From a virus, in IMG/VR virus record IMGVR_UViG_3300008216_000004, positions 1 through 42,809 of that record: a stretch of DNA of 42,809 nucleotides. One strand, given 5' to 3'. The translations under genes and the position numbers were made by a program. The notes beneath the pieces were generated by a model. That model was not told the origin of the DNA, did not search any database, and saw nothing but the letters and a program-made list of their open reading frames with translations. Shown one piece after another: positions 8,634 to 17,806 of this stretch; position 1 is the first letter of the stretch; every line of letters starts with the position of its first letter.

Positions 8634-9076
8634 TAGGCTAGGGTGATTACCAAAGCATCAGCGGCAAATTTGAAGGTATCACCAGCACTTACGGTCTTGT
8701 TGGTAGCCAATGGGCCATAGAATAGAATCTGGGAAGAATCTGCACCATACCTTTTACCATAAATAGCCACTCCCTTAACTTCAGCACTATAATCATTGGT
8801 AGATTCCAAGAAGGAAATTTCAGCAGTATTCTTGGCTGTAGTATCATAAGGGGAAGACCCAGAACTTGCGATGGTCATCGCTCCTATCAAACTCTTGCGA
8901 GCATAATTGCCACCACTACCGTCAGTAACTTCAACAGCATTCCCCAAGGCACTATCATCTGCGGGTACAGTTGTTAATAGGGCAAGCTCTACATCTTCAG
9001 CATCCAGATCGTCTGCCGCTACAAAGATTGAACTCAAGATACGCTCTTCAAGATTATTAGAAGCATTATTAGCCAT
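8633..9076 (-). CDS. Small virion structural protein (phage fibre/decoration-like)
   Basis: A 147-residue protein with the pattern YARKSL, PYDTTAKNTAEISFLEST, VKGVAIYG, ILFYGPL and KTVSAGDTFKFAADAL-ITLA. This layout occurs in many small phage beta-proteins annotated as tail fibre or head fibre/decoration. The clear Shine-Dalgarno GGAGGG lies 8 nt before the ATG, after a 115-bp spacer with a weak terminator hairpin, so this may be the first gene of the portal-to-capsid unit. Its end overlaps the portal start. Attachment site on the virion is not known. Confidence 0.6.
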   Translation of the reverse strand: MANNASNNLEERILSSIFVAADDLDAEDVELALLTTVPADDSALGNAVEVTDGSGGNYARKSLIGAMTIASSGSSPYDTTAKNTAEISFLESTNDYSAEVKGVAIYGKRYGADSSQILFYGPLATNKTVSAGDTFKFAADALVITLA

Positions 9077-9159
9077 AAGGGATTCCCTCCAAAATTAAGA
9101 TTTATTGCAATAAAACACCAAGTTTTTGCAAAAAACCGTAGTCCGTCAACAATTTTTTA

Positions 9160-9184
9160 CCAAAAATACCAGAAAAACTCTGGT
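9160..9184 (-). terminator. Weak intrinsic terminator after the LamG unit
   Basis: On the minus strand ACCAGA pairs with TCTGGT across a 5-nt loop and is followed by a run of five T (plus arms within 9168-9184, A run 9162-9166). It sits in the 115-bp gap between the 79-residue protein gene and the next structural gene. The stem is only 6 bp, so termination would be partial. Confidence 0.45.
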
Positions 9185-9191
9185 TTAGGTA

Positions 9192-9431
9192 CTAAATGTC
9201 TTCGTCTGATACCCAATCTCCATCGGGATCATTAAGGATGGCAAGTATTTCTGCCTGATTATGAGGGGTCTTTCCTGCCAACCATGCTGGAGTGCTTCCC
9301 TCAAACTTAACGAAGGTTTCGGATTGGTCATTGTTCCACCTTAAAGTGTCGGCAGAGGTTTCCATTACGTCAGCAAAGACAATATCATCTGCCTCTTCTG
9401 CTGTGAGTATTATATAGGTTCGGTTGTTCAT
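9192..9431 (-). CDS. Conserved small protein next to LamG virion gene, unknown function
   Basis: A 79-residue acidic protein: MNNRTYIILTAEEADDI, then ETSADTLRWNNDQSETFVKFEG and an N-terminal-like end HNQAEILAILND. Proteins of this type occur after fibre or virion genes in marine podophages without an assigned role. Its ATG overlaps the stop of the 1482-residue gene (ATGA), so it is translationally coupled to it and may be a chaperone or assembly partner; that is inference. Confidence 0.55.
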   Translation of the reverse strand: MNNRTYIILTAEEADDIVFADVMETSADTLRWNNDQSETFVKFEGSTPAWLAGKTPHNQAEILAILNDPDGDWVSDEDI

Positions 9432-12400
9432 GTTGGTATATCAGTTGAGAAATTGCCGCTTCCGTCTCCCTCACTATTCTGGATTGTTCCTGCATTACTA
9501 TATCCTGTGCTGGAGTCTGCAATTGAAGTTCCTGTTCCTTCCTCCATTCTCCACCACCCAGTAAGGTTGCTAGATTGGGTGTATAGACCAGCAGAAGTGT
9601 TAAGGTCAATTGGTCGGCCAGCATTATAAATCTGTGAGATTGCGGAAGAGGGAAGTGCTACATCCCAAAATGCACACTCATCAAGATGACCGTCATGGTG
9701 GGAAAGGCTATTTCCGAAAGCTCCAAGTTGCATACGTCCATCATCATCAGTACCGCCCTCTCCAGATGCCACATCAACTCCATATTCTGTATTAGTTCCT
9801 TCATCTACTAAAACCCCATCAAGGTAAATTTTTGCTGTAGTTCCGCTACGTGTACAAGCCACATGATACCATCTATCAATCACTAAATCGTCAGTAGCTA
9901 CATAAGCACCCCCAGCATTTCCCTTCCTGCATAAAAACTTTATTCCCTCTTCGACGGGATGATACTGAAGAAGAATATAATTATGAGAGTTTCCAGAGTC
10001 TCCCATAAAGAAGATTGAAGAGTAATTATCAGTTGTAGTATTCAACTTTATCCATCCTGAAAATGTGAAGGCATTTGTCCCAATACTTTCAGGATCGAAT
10101 CCTGAAGAACCGTCCCATAGGGTTATATATTCGTCCGCTCCATCACAAAGGTAGGAGTAGGTATTATCCACAGCTTCCAGCGGAACATCCGCAGACCATG
10201 TTGGGCCATTGGTAAGGGTTGCCGTGTTACTATTGCTTGAACTATCAGCAACAGTCGTACCTGTGTTTTCTTCCATCCTCCAATAAGCAACCAGATTAGA
10301 ATCAAGACCTTGGTTAACAGGTGCGCCACTATTATAAATTGCTGTTATATCGCTGGCTGAAAGTGCGCTGTTATAAAGAGCAAACTCATCTAGTTTTCCG
10401 TTGGTTGGATTTTGATGAAGGTTGCTACCATTCTTTAATCCACCAATGTGCATAGGCTCATAGGAACCTGAGTCGCTAGTCCATGTAAACGAGATAGTAC
10501 CAACGCTTGAGCCATTAAGGTAGTAGGTGAATGTGCCAGAACTTCCTCCGCTGAACGTATAAGCAACGTGATACCATGTTCCAGTAGACATACCATGCGA
10601 TAACGTAGATGTATCAAAGGATGTGCCTATTGCAGCACGTACATTACTACCTGTTATCCCAAAGTAGAACCTACCAGTAGAGTTTCCATACCGTCCGAAA
10701 AAGTCTTGGGTCGTACTAACATCATCTAGTTTAACCCAGAGGCTTGCACTAAATCCATTCTTTAGGTTGTGGGTGTTGGTTACTAAGCTGGTTGATAGAT
10801 GGTCATTGGTTCCGTCAAATTCTAAACTGTATCCATTTTCGTAAACTATTGGAGCGTTTGTACTAAAGGTTGGCCCATTAACCAATGTAGCGGTATTACT
10901 GTTACTAGAACTGTCGGCAACGCTTGTGCCACTTCCTTCTTCCATGCGCCACCAACCTTCTAGGTTACTGTGTCCATCAAGGTCGTAAACGCTTGCATTA
11001 TTATAAATGGTGCTTACTTGTGACGAACTTAAAGCGGCACTAAATATTGCTACTTCGTCAAAGTCCGCATCAACTTCGTAGTTAGGTGTACCCCCTCGAT
11101 TACTTGCCCCAAATGTCATGTCAACATTACCAGCAAAGTACGACATGGTTACTGAAGACATGGTGCTATCTACCTCATCAACGCTTACCGCAGACCCATT
11201 CTTGTACATTTTGATGCCGTCATTTGCTTCCTCAACTGTGATGACTACATGTACCCATCCAGTTGCTCCCGATGCGAAAAAAGCACTAGCAGAACGAGCT
11301 TGGACTTGGTTTCCATTAGCCTTGTAATAGACTCGTAATTTACCAGCATCAGAGTCCCCACCTCGCCCTATCAACCCAAAGAACCTGTGAGCATTGCCGC
11401 TATTACTTAAACCGAATATGTTGGAGTTGGAAGTGGTACTATGCCCTGACCCTGTGGGTTGTCCTTCAGGAAGGTTGATCCAGAATGCAACTGAAAAGGA
11501 AGAGTCGAATACGGTTGAAAAGTTACTGTTTAAGTCAATGTAATCGTCTGTTCCGTCACAAGAAACTGAATATTCATTTTCCCAAGTGCTTCCAACAATT
11601 GCTTCCGCTTCCAAAGTAAATGTTACATCCAAGTCTGCCACTCCATTCTCTATAGAACCTTCAATAGCTGTTGCCCCTACGGTGAATGCAACACTCAAGT
11701 CTGATGCCCCACTATGTGTAGTTGATGTTGTAGCTTCGGCTGTCATCCCTGTAGCCATCACCAAGTCTGCCTCTCCAAACTTCGCATCAACTTCCATCTT
11801 CCACCAAGCTTTCAAGTTACTCGATCCTGATAAACTTGTCCCACTTCCGCTATTATACAGAGCCGATACTTGAGTTCCTGTTAATACGGTGTTCCAAAGA
11901 GAAACATCGTCCATGAATCCTTCTATTGTCCCAGACGACCCCCCCACAACAAACGAACCAAGAATTAAATTTTGAGTGCCATTGTAGTTACTTATAGAAG
12001 TCAGGGAGGTGTTTTCCGAAGTTCGAGTCGTTGTTGTAGTCCCATTCACATAGAAGGTAGGAACTGCACTACTGGAGACAGTCAATACAATATGTTTCCA
12101 AGAATTTTCTCCTTCCGAAAAGTATGAATTAGTGTGGTATCTACTTATAAGCGGATCAGCACCACCAACAGCCGCCCATTTAGCTTGGAACAATAATTCC
12201 CCCGAATTGTAAATGCCAGAATGTACTATTTGAAAAGAATAGTAATCCTGTCCTGCCGCACCATCGTAGGTAGCAAATAAAGCTTCGTTAAGCTCTTTAT
12301 AATCCAGCTTTACCCACATACTTATCGACCAACCAGATCGTAAAGTAGTTTGAAAATTACTGTTGGCTTCTATCCAGTTACCAGTTCCATGACCTCCAAA

Positions 12401-13876
12401 TTCTATAGACCCATTTCCCAGCACAGAGGTTGAAGAAGTTGTAGCCCTGTAAACGGAAAGATCAATATCATTAGCTGTTTCATCCTGTATAATTATACTT
12501 GTATCCCCCATTGTGAACCAAGCCTCAAGATCAGAAGCAAAACTTGTGGTGGATAATTTCTTTCCTTCTGCAATATCGGATATTTGTGATGCACTTAATT
12601 CTGTAGACCAAATGGCAAAATCATCCATCCTGCCGTCTAAATAACTACCAGAATCCTCATTAACATGCTGCCGGCCAAGAATTGGATTTAGAGAGGATTC
12701 ATAATTGGATAGAACAGGAGTTCCAAAGTTACTAGTTAGAGTTGATCCTGTAGCAACTCCATCTACATAGAAGACAGGAACCCCACTTGAATTAACAGTT
12801 ACAGCCACATGATGCCAACCTGTACCCGCATCCTGAAACGGTTGTGTTGAGGATAGGTATGATTTCTGTTGCGCCGAAGTTATATATAATGCAAATCCTA
12901 ATTTACCTGAAGTGGATGAAGTATTTGATCCAGCGTGGGATAGCCGTATGAAAGGCGCACCACCACTAGATGTTGGGGCTGTAGAGAATAAAAAATTAGA
13001 TTCTCCACCAGAGGGTCTTCCATCCGTGAACATCACCCACATACTTATTGAAAATCCAGATTGGAATACGCTTTCATAAGTATCAGAAAGTTCCACATAA
13101 TCATTATCTCCATCAAAGGTTATATAAGCAGTTCCTACTGGAGCCGTACCTGTTGTCGTCTGGGTTATCCCATAACCTATTGCATCATTACTATCAATTT
13201 CATTTAAAAGAGGAACTTCCGAAGCAACCTTTCCTGTAGCCGACATACTAGCTGACACACTCAAATTAGATTCAGCCAAATGTGATCTCTTTATTTCAGC
13301 TTCAGAGGTCATCCCCATTGCCATAGACAAAGAAGACTCTCCCAATCTTTCACCAGAGATACCTGTAGCTGTTAAATTGATTCCAATAACCAAGCTGGAT
13401 TCTCCCTGTATCCGAAGTTTAAGTGTCGGGGTGGAAACCATTCCAATTGCAAGAGTTAATTCCCCAACAGCCTCATGTGTTGTGATCATTGTCGGGGTAG
13501 CAACCATCCCGATAGAGAGATTTAAATCAGTTTCTCCTGTTGCACCCACCTCACCAGTTGCAACCATCCCGATTGAAACCTTGAAGTCATCGGACTGTGC
13601 TAATTTAAACCCACCTGAAATTGCTGTAGCATCCAGCGAGATACCAGCACTTAAATCAGATGAACCCTCACGTAAGAATCCAGAAGCGTTTGCCGATATA
13701 TTAAAATCAATTAAATGAAAGGAGATTGCATTGTACGTTTGTGGCCCACTTACCTCACGTACCAAATACCATAGCTCTTCATCTTCTGAATTAGCTGGGC
13801 TAGTTAAAATCTTATTGGGAGAGGCTATCCCAGCAAGTGTTCTTCTAGTCTTGTTGGTTCTACGAACAGAGGGCAT
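9428..13876 (-). CDS. Five-LamG-domain virion protein, probable fibre or adhesin
   Basis: A 1482-residue protein. Residues about 70-215 hold six or seven repeats of roughly 25 residues around L-L-IGM-AT (for example DLNLSIGMVATPT, ELTLAIGMVSTPT); more copies of this repeat lie at 700-765. Five concanavalin A-like LamG domains (Laminin_G_3 type) follow at about 250-456, 489-695, 768-978, 1015-1203 and 1240-1482, each with FDG-DYI near its start, W-H-VAV in the middle and DEF-A-W-S--L-S near its end. Three units end with W-RMEEG-GT--ADSS. Such domains bind glycans or cell surface polymers. The gene lies between the replication and head genes, apart from the gp17-like fibre. Confidence 0.85.
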   Translation of the reverse strand: MPSVRRTNKTRRTLAGIASPNKILTSPANSEDEELWYLVREVSGPQTYNAISFHLIDFNISANASGFLREGSSDLSAGISLDATAISGGFKLAQSDDFKVSIGMVATGEVGATGETDLNLSIGMVATPTMITTHEAVGELTLAIGMVSTPTLKLRIQGESSLVIGINLTATGISGERLGESSLSMAMGMTSEAEIKRSHLAESNLSVSASMSATGKVASEVPLLNEIDSNDAIGYGITQTTTGTAPVGTAYITFDGDNDYVELSDTYESVFQSGFSISMWVMFTDGRPSGGESNFLFSTAPTSSGGAPFIRLSHAGSNTSSTSGKLGFALYITSAQQKSYLSSTQPFQDAGTGWHHVAVTVNSSGVPVFYVDGVATGSTLTSNFGTPVLSNYESSLNPILGRQHVNEDSGSYLDGRMDDFAIWSTELSASQISDIAEGKKLSTTSFASDLEAWFTMGDTSIIIQDETANDIDLSVYRATTSSTSVLGNGSIEFGGHGTGNWIEANSNFQTTLRSGWSISMWVKLDYKELNEALFATYDGAAGQDYYSFQIVHSGIYNSGELLFQAKWAAVGGADPLISRYHTNSYFSEGENSWKHIVLTVSSSAVPTFYVNGTTTTTRTSENTSLTSISNYNGTQNLILGSFVVGGSSGTIEGFMDDVSLWNTVLTGTQVSALYNSGSGTSLSGSSNLKAWWKMEVDAKFGEADLVMATGMTAEATTSTTHSGASDLSVAFTVGATAIEGSIENGVADLDVTFTLEAEAIVGSTWENEYSVSCDGTDDYIDLNSNFSTVFDSSFSVAFWINLPEGQPTGSGHSTTSNSNIFGLSNSGNAHRFFGLIGRGGDSDAGKLRVYYKANGNQVQARSASAFFASGATGWVHVVITVEEANDGIKMYKNGSAVSVDEVDSTMSSVTMSYFAGNVDMTFGASNRGGTPNYEVDADFDEVAIFSAALSSSQVSTIYNNASVYDLDGHSNLEGWWRMEEGSGTSVADSSSNSNTATLVNGPTFSTNAPIVYENGYSLEFDGTNDHLSTSLVTNTHNLKNGFSASLWVKLDDVSTTQDFFGRYGNSTGRFYFGITGSNVRAAIGTSFDTSTLSHGMSTGTWYHVAYTFSGGSSGTFTYYLNGSSVGTISFTWTSDSGSYEPMHIGGLKNGSNLHQNPTNGKLDEFALYNSALSASDITAIYNSGAPVNQGLDSNLVAYWRMEENTGTTVADSSSNSNTATLTNGPTWSADVPLEAVDNTYSYLCDGADEYITLWDGSSGFDPESIGTNAFTFSGWIKLNTTTDNYSSIFFMGDSGNSHNYILLQYHPVEEGIKFLCRKGNAGGAYVATDDLVIDRWYHVACTRSGTTAKIYLDGVLVDEGTNTEYGVDVASGEGGTDDDGRMQLGAFGNSLSHHDGHLDECAFWDVALPSSAISQIYNAGRPIDLNTSAGLYTQSSNLTGWWRMEEGTGTSIADSSTGYSNAGTIQNSEGDGSGNFSTDIPT

Positions 13877-14187
13877 TAGACCGAAACGGTGGCAACCACA
13901 TTAAATGTGCCAGAGCTATAGTCCCTTAATACCGCCCTTACAGCCAAATAAGCACCGTCACCATCCTGAATAATAATAGGATCGGTACTGGTCACACCAG
14001 CAGAATCTATCGTCAACCAATTACCAGCAGGAGTTTTAACGTCTATGTCTATAGTCCCAGCAATGGAACCACCTGTAGCCTCAATATAAAAAGTTAATCC
14101 CCTACCAAGAGATGTATTCTGTTCTTCTCCAGTTGTATTGGCTGTAGCACCTGTCAAAAGAAGAACCTGTTGTAATTCCAAAGGCAT
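13876..14187 (-). CDS. Small beta-rich protein, probable virion component
   Basis: A 103-residue protein with no charged helices and alternating beta-like segments (GLTFYIEATGG, TIDIDVKTPAGNW, GAYLAVRAVLRD, FNVVATVSV). It resembles small head or decoration proteins but no specific family is recognised. It overlaps the LamG gene by one base (TAATG) and abuts the preceding 76-residue gene in the same way, so the three are expressed together. Confidence 0.5.
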   Translation of the reverse strand: MPLELQQVLLLTGATANTTGEEQNTSLGRGLTFYIEATGGSIAGTIDIDVKTPAGNWLTIDSAGVTSTDPIIIQDGDGAYLAVRAVLRDYSSGTFNVVATVSV

Positions 14188-14417
14188 TATACAGGTACGT
14201 TGGAGGATGGATACTTGGAACCAGAATAACCTGTTGGCTGTACTCTTCGCATCGAAGGCTTCACTCTGTTCTTCTGGCCTGCCCTCTTGACTCCACCCTT
14301 ATTGGTAGAACTGGCTGATGTTGCACCTGAAGCTACCCGAATAGCCATTGGAGTAGGTGGAGGGAGTGGGGCTGGGGCAGGAGGAATTGGTGGGAGTCTT
14401 GATCTACCGAAGCACAT
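14187..14417 (-). CDS. Short Pro-rich protein starting MCFG, unknown function
   Basis: A 76-residue protein beginning MCFGRSRLPPIPPAPAPLPPP, then a Ser/Thr-rich stretch and a basic C-terminal half (KRAGQKNRVKPSMRR). Short proteins with MCFG followed by a proline run are frequent in marine T7-like and related phages just before structural genes; no role is established. The start overlaps the 69-residue gene by 14 nt. Confidence 0.55.
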   Translation of the reverse strand: MCFGRSRLPPIPPAPAPLPPPTPMAIRVASGATSASSTNKGGVKRAGQKNRVKPSMRRVQPTGYSGSKYPSSNVPV

Positions 14418-14613
14418 TTTCGTTTTGTCTCTTTAGGTGTTCTTTTAAAAAATCTATTACATTCCTCTGCCCCACAGCAATCCAAATCTCTCTATTTCTT
14501 GAATTCATTTCAGGTAAACGCAAGGGAAATATCTTGTCAAGTTCCTTAACAAGTCCCGCATCCACATGAGAAAGGGTTGTTTCTTCTAGCCCAAGCTCTT
14601 CTCTGGAGTCCAT
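14404..14613 (-). CDS. Small conserved podophage protein, unknown function
   Basis: A 69-residue protein with HVDAGLVKELDKIFPLRLPEM and REIWIAVGQRNVIDFLKEHL. Short proteins of this type lie between exonuclease and portal genes in marine podophages; function unknown. It overlaps the exonuclease gene by 28 nt and the MCFG gene by 14 nt, which supports it being translated as part of the same unit. Confidence 0.55.
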   Translation of the reverse strand: MDSREELGLEETTLSHVDAGLVKELDKIFPLRLPEMNSRNREIWIAVGQRNVIDFLKEHLKRQNENVLR

Positions 14614-15353
14614 AGGTCTACCCCCTTCCTTACACGATATTCACCGAACCGTAGAATCCTAGCCATCCTTGCATTCATTAAGGCATCCTCTTCAGTCATG
14701 CCATATTCCCCATAACATTCAAGAACCTTATCCCAATCACATTTACCTTTCAATATCTTATCCGCAGTCTTCACACCAATTCGAGGGACTCCACTATATC
14801 CATCTGTACTATCCCCTGCCAAGGTTTGAATGAAATGGAAGTAATCGGCTTCCTCCTTTGTACTGGATTCAATACCAAGTTCAGGTTTATCAGGATTGTA
14901 TCTTCTTGAAGGAATTGTCTGGAAGTCTTTATCAATTGAAACAATTATCCTATCCTCCGTAGTTTCCTCTGTTGCCCAGATACCTATGACATCATCAGCC
15001 TCAAGGGTTGGGAGAATAGCCGCTCCATGCTGTACCCGCATCCATAACTTTAATTCTGGATAGCACATGGGTTTCCTCTTTCCCTTCCTGTTGGATTTAT
15101 AATCAGGATTCAGAAGCTTCCTGAAATTTGTCATGTCACTCAAGGCTATCCTATATTCATCAGCCTTCAGGTCTGCCATGAGATCATGGATATAAGCTTC
15201 AGTTAATCCTCTGGCTTCAGCTACATCAACGTGCATTGTCCAGACATCATCGCCCCAATGAATAGGCTTTTCAGCCACTATGGATATTTTGAATGCAACA
15301 ATGTCACCGTCTATTAGTAATACTCTTTTAGCTTTCAATGTGTTTCCTTCCAA
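14586..15353 (-). CDS. 5'-3' exonuclease (gp6-like, FEN/PIN fold)
   Basis: A 255-residue protein with the acidic residues of the FEN-type exonucleases: LLIDGDIVAF (D15, D17), LEADDVIGIW (D120, D121), IVSIDKDFQTIPS (D141, D143) and LAGDSTDGYSGVPRIGVKTA (D181, D184, with the helix-hairpin-helix Gly-Val-Pro-Arg-Ile-Gly). In T7, gp6 removes RNA primers and degrades host DNA to nucleotides. The gene overlaps the DNA polymerase gene by 19 nt, as is usual in this phage group. Confidence 0.92.
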   Translation of the reverse strand: MEGNTLKAKRVLLIDGDIVAFKISIVAEKPIHWGDDVWTMHVDVAEARGLTEAYIHDLMADLKADEYRIALSDMTNFRKLLNPDYKSNRKGKRKPMCYPELKLWMRVQHGAAILPTLEADDVIGIWATEETTEDRIIVSIDKDFQTIPSRRYNPDKPELGIESSTKEEADYFHFIQTLAGDSTDGYSGVPRIGVKTADKILKGKCDWDKVLECYGEYGMTEEDALMNARMARILRFGEYRVRKGVDLWTPEKSLG

Positions 15354-17158
15354 TTTGTCCCGATTTTATATTCCCCATCAAGAGGGCATTTAAGTTTGAA
15401 ATCTTTTGTAACCTGTTGGATTGCAAGGACAGCGAGTTTGCCGACTGCCTCTGCATTTTCAGGCTCTGTCTCAATTTGAATTTCATCATGTATATGGGCC
15501 ACGTTATAGGCTTTAATATTATTTGTTAGTAGCAACTGCTTCAGATTGATGGTTGCCTTCTTCATTATGACTGCACCAGCAGATTGGAGCAAGGCATTCA
15601 GGGCTGAATGTTTAGACCTGATGTGAAGCTTCCTGCCATCCAATCCATTAAGACCCTTCTTTCCAGAAAGGATTATGTCTATGGTTTTCTTCAGTCTTGA
15701 GAGTGCTGGTGTCTGCTTGAGGAACCTGCTCTTGATCTTCTTACCTTCCCTTGCTCCTCCACCTACAATCTTACCAATCAATTCATCTCCTGCTCCGTAA
15801 AGGTACGCATAGATAAACTTCTTGGCTTCATCCCTAGTTGATAGATTGGCCGCTTTCTGGTTCACGGAATGAATGTCACCAGTAACTACTGCTCTAGCAT
15901 AATCCCCACCGTCAAACCGATAAAGATAATGAGCAAGACATCGTAGCTCAAGACCAGAAGCATCACACCCAACAAGGCTGTATCCCTTGGTTGCCTCAAA
16001 CAATTCTCTGCAATCCTCACCGTAAGCAGAACCATTAGCAGGAACTTGGCTGATATTAGGCCCAGAATGAGTACATCTCCCTGTGACAGCCCCATTACTA
16101 TTAACCTTTCCATGTATTCTCCCCTCCTTTTCTAGTTTAATCCAAGCCTCATTGCCTTCTGCAATCTGACTCAAACGCTTTTGTACCATCAAATATTCAT
16201 TTAGTACAGGGGCTTCTTCAAAAGGTAATTCCTTTAAAACACCCTCATCTATTTTAGCCCTGCCATTGGGAGTCAGAATCTTGGGTTCCCATTTGTACTT
16301 CTCCCTGAATCTCTGTTCGATCTGAACTCTGGAGGATGGATTAAAAGGAATTACATTAACCTTGTTCCCTGTCCTCTTTGCCTGATTGACAAGAATCTGT
16401 TTGAAGCCTTGATCCTTCAGTCTCAATTTCAGTTCCCCCTTGGTTGTGGCTTCAATCACATGACCATCAACCTCTACAGACCAGCCAAGTGCTGACTTGG
16501 TTTCTTCCTCAACAGGTGGAAAGAGTTCCTGAAGCTTGTCTTCAATCTCCACCCTCTTCTTTAGAAGCTTACTGATTAAGGATTCAGCCTTCTTTACATT
16601 GAATGCAAATCCATACTCCGTCTGCTCCTGCATGATCTTTGCAAACTGATGCTCCAACATGAGTGAGCGTGGACTTGGGCTGTACTTGCACATCTCTTCA
16701 TAGAGACGGTAGGTTATATCCACATCACGAAGACAATACTCACCCATTTCCTCCCCATAAGTATCCCAATCAGTTTCAATCTCCTGCTTGTGGAGTCCAA
16801 GCCTGTAACCCCAAGCCTTTAATCCCTGTGAACCGTAAACAGACTTGGGCATATCCTTGGGTGCATCCAAGAAATCCCTGTCATATACGTTGGGGGCTAC
16901 CAATCTGGAAATTACCAAGGTATCCATCAACCTGCCATGATCCAAACCATACAGTCTCTTCAGGATTGGGTAATCAAAACCTATGATATTATGTCCACAA
17001 ATTATATCTGAATCCTGTAGGTACTGGACTCCCTCCTTAATCTGGCTACCAGAAAAGAGCATAGACCTGCCCAAGCTATTGTCGTAGATGCCGATACAAT
17101 GCACCTTGGTAGCATCAAATCCATCTGTTTCTATATCGAAGAAGCTAATCTTTTTCAT
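15335..17158 (-). CDS. DNA polymerase (gp5-like, family A)
   Basis: A 607-residue protein from the ATG at 17158, chosen because AAGGAGAA lies 8 nt upstream; a longer frame reaches 17185. The 3'-5' exonuclease is intact: FFDIETDGFD (D8, E10), ICGHNIIGFDYPIL, and YCLRDVDITYRLY. The polymerase has motif A LVGCDASGLELR (D399), the fingers helix RDEAKKFIYAYLYGAG and motif C AHIHDEIQIE (D558). The fingers residue matching E. coli Phe762 and T7 Tyr526 is Tyr450. No separate thioredoxin-binding loop can be confirmed; the protein is about 100 residues shorter than T7 gp5 (704). The ATG overlaps the TGA of the preceding gene. Confidence 0.95.
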   Translation of the reverse strand: MKKISFFDIETDGFDATKVHCIGIYDNSLGRSMLFSGSQIKEGVQYLQDSDIICGHNIIGFDYPILKRLYGLDHGRLMDTLVISRLVAPNVYDRDFLDAPKDMPKSVYGSQGLKAWGYRLGLHKQEIETDWDTYGEEMGEYCLRDVDITYRLYEEMCKYSPSPRSLMLEHQFAKIMQEQTEYGFAFNVKKAESLISKLLKKRVEIEDKLQELFPPVEEETKSALGWSVEVDGHVIEATTKGELKLRLKDQGFKQILVNQAKRTGNKVNVIPFNPSSRVQIEQRFREKYKWEPKILTPNGRAKIDEGVLKELPFEEAPVLNEYLMVQKRLSQIAEGNEAWIKLEKEGRIHGKVNSNGAVTGRCTHSGPNISQVPANGSAYGEDCRELFEATKGYSLVGCDASGLELRCLAHYLYRFDGGDYARAVVTGDIHSVNQKAANLSTRDEAKKFIYAYLYGAGDELIGKIVGGGAREGKKIKSRFLKQTPALSRLKKTIDIILSGKKGLNGLDGRKLHIRSKHSALNALLQSAGAVIMKKATINLKQLLLTNNIKAYNVAHIHDEIQIETEPENAEAVGKLAVLAIQQVTKDFKLKCPLDGEYKIGTNWKETH

Positions 17159-17442
17159 GTAACGAGTTCTCCTTTTGTATTCCATTCCCTGTAGGATATT
17201 GTTTCCCCATCCTTTTGAATGCGCTCAAAAATAGGTTGACCATCAGGATGCCATTCAGCCTCAACCCCTTCAGCAACTCCATCATCCACCCTAGTTGTAT
17301 ATTCAGATGTTTTAATTCCATTAGCAGTATAGTGAGTTCTCACTTCAATGGAAAAAACTCTTTTCTCTAATCGTGATCCATCTGTATGAATGGCAACTTC
17401 AAACCCCTTACCTAGAGCTATTGTTTTTATTTTCTTTTTCAT
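17155..17442 (-). CDS. Unknown 95-residue protein in the replication block
   Basis: A 95-residue protein of mostly beta pattern with a basic start (MKKKIKTIALGKGFEV) and turns such as EWHPDGQPIFERIQKDGETISYREWNTKGEL. The last part resembles the short repeats of proteins that contain WHPNGK-like motifs (MORN/toxin-antitoxin type repeats), but only one or two units are present, so the likeness may be chance. GGGAAATCAA precedes the ATG. It overlaps the 143-codon frame upstream by 35 nt and the polymerase start by 4 nt. Confidence 0.6.
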   Translation of the reverse strand: MKKKIKTIALGKGFEVAIHTDGSRLEKRVFSIEVRTHYTANGIKTSEYTTRVDDGVAEGVEAEWHPDGQPIFERIQKDGETISYREWNTKGELVT

Positions 17443-17806
17443 TTGATTTCCCTATGTTGTCTGATTCCAGCCAAATGCCTGTATGAAGCATCGAGCCTAT
17501 TGTTCCGTAGTTTGATAAATCCATCCAACTATCAGCAATGGATTCATGTTTTGGATTGCCCCCATCCTCCAGAAATAAATTCATTAACCGCTGAATCTTG
17601 TCCCCAGCCCTGAAAGCTACGCCCAATTCTGGATGAGGATTGCCGCAGATATTATACGGCCCATAATCCTGTTGCTTCTCATCCAGTACAAGGATGTTGG
17701 CAATAGCTACCCTCATTGCAGTCCTACCCTGATAAGTCTCAAGAGGTAGTTCCTTAATGAACTCGTTAATTTTTTCAGCAATACTAGAATGGTGTGTCTG
17801 TTTCAT
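17408..17806 (-). CDS. DUF1599-like all-alpha protein (possible nucleotide-modification-associated)
   Basis: A 132-residue protein from the ATG at 17806, chosen because GGAGGAAGAAGAAG lies just upstream. The middle part VLDEKQQDYG, RAGDKIQRLMNLFLEDG and ESIADSWMDLSNYG follows the DUF1599/Nmad1 pattern (K--DYG, R--DK--RL, D-W-DL-NY), a helical family related in layout to MazG-type nucleotide pyrophosphohydrolases and found beside phage replication genes. It may act on deoxynucleotides. The start overlaps the helicase gene by 23 nt, and the C-terminus is a Lys/Asn/Ser-rich tail. Confidence 0.65.
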   Translation of the reverse strand: MKQTHHSSIAEKINEFIKELPLETYQGRTAMRVAIANILVLDEKQQDYGPYNICGNPHPELGVAFRAGDKIQRLMNLFLEDGGNPKHESIADSWMDLSNYGTIGSMLHTGIWLESDNIGKSNEKENKNNSSR

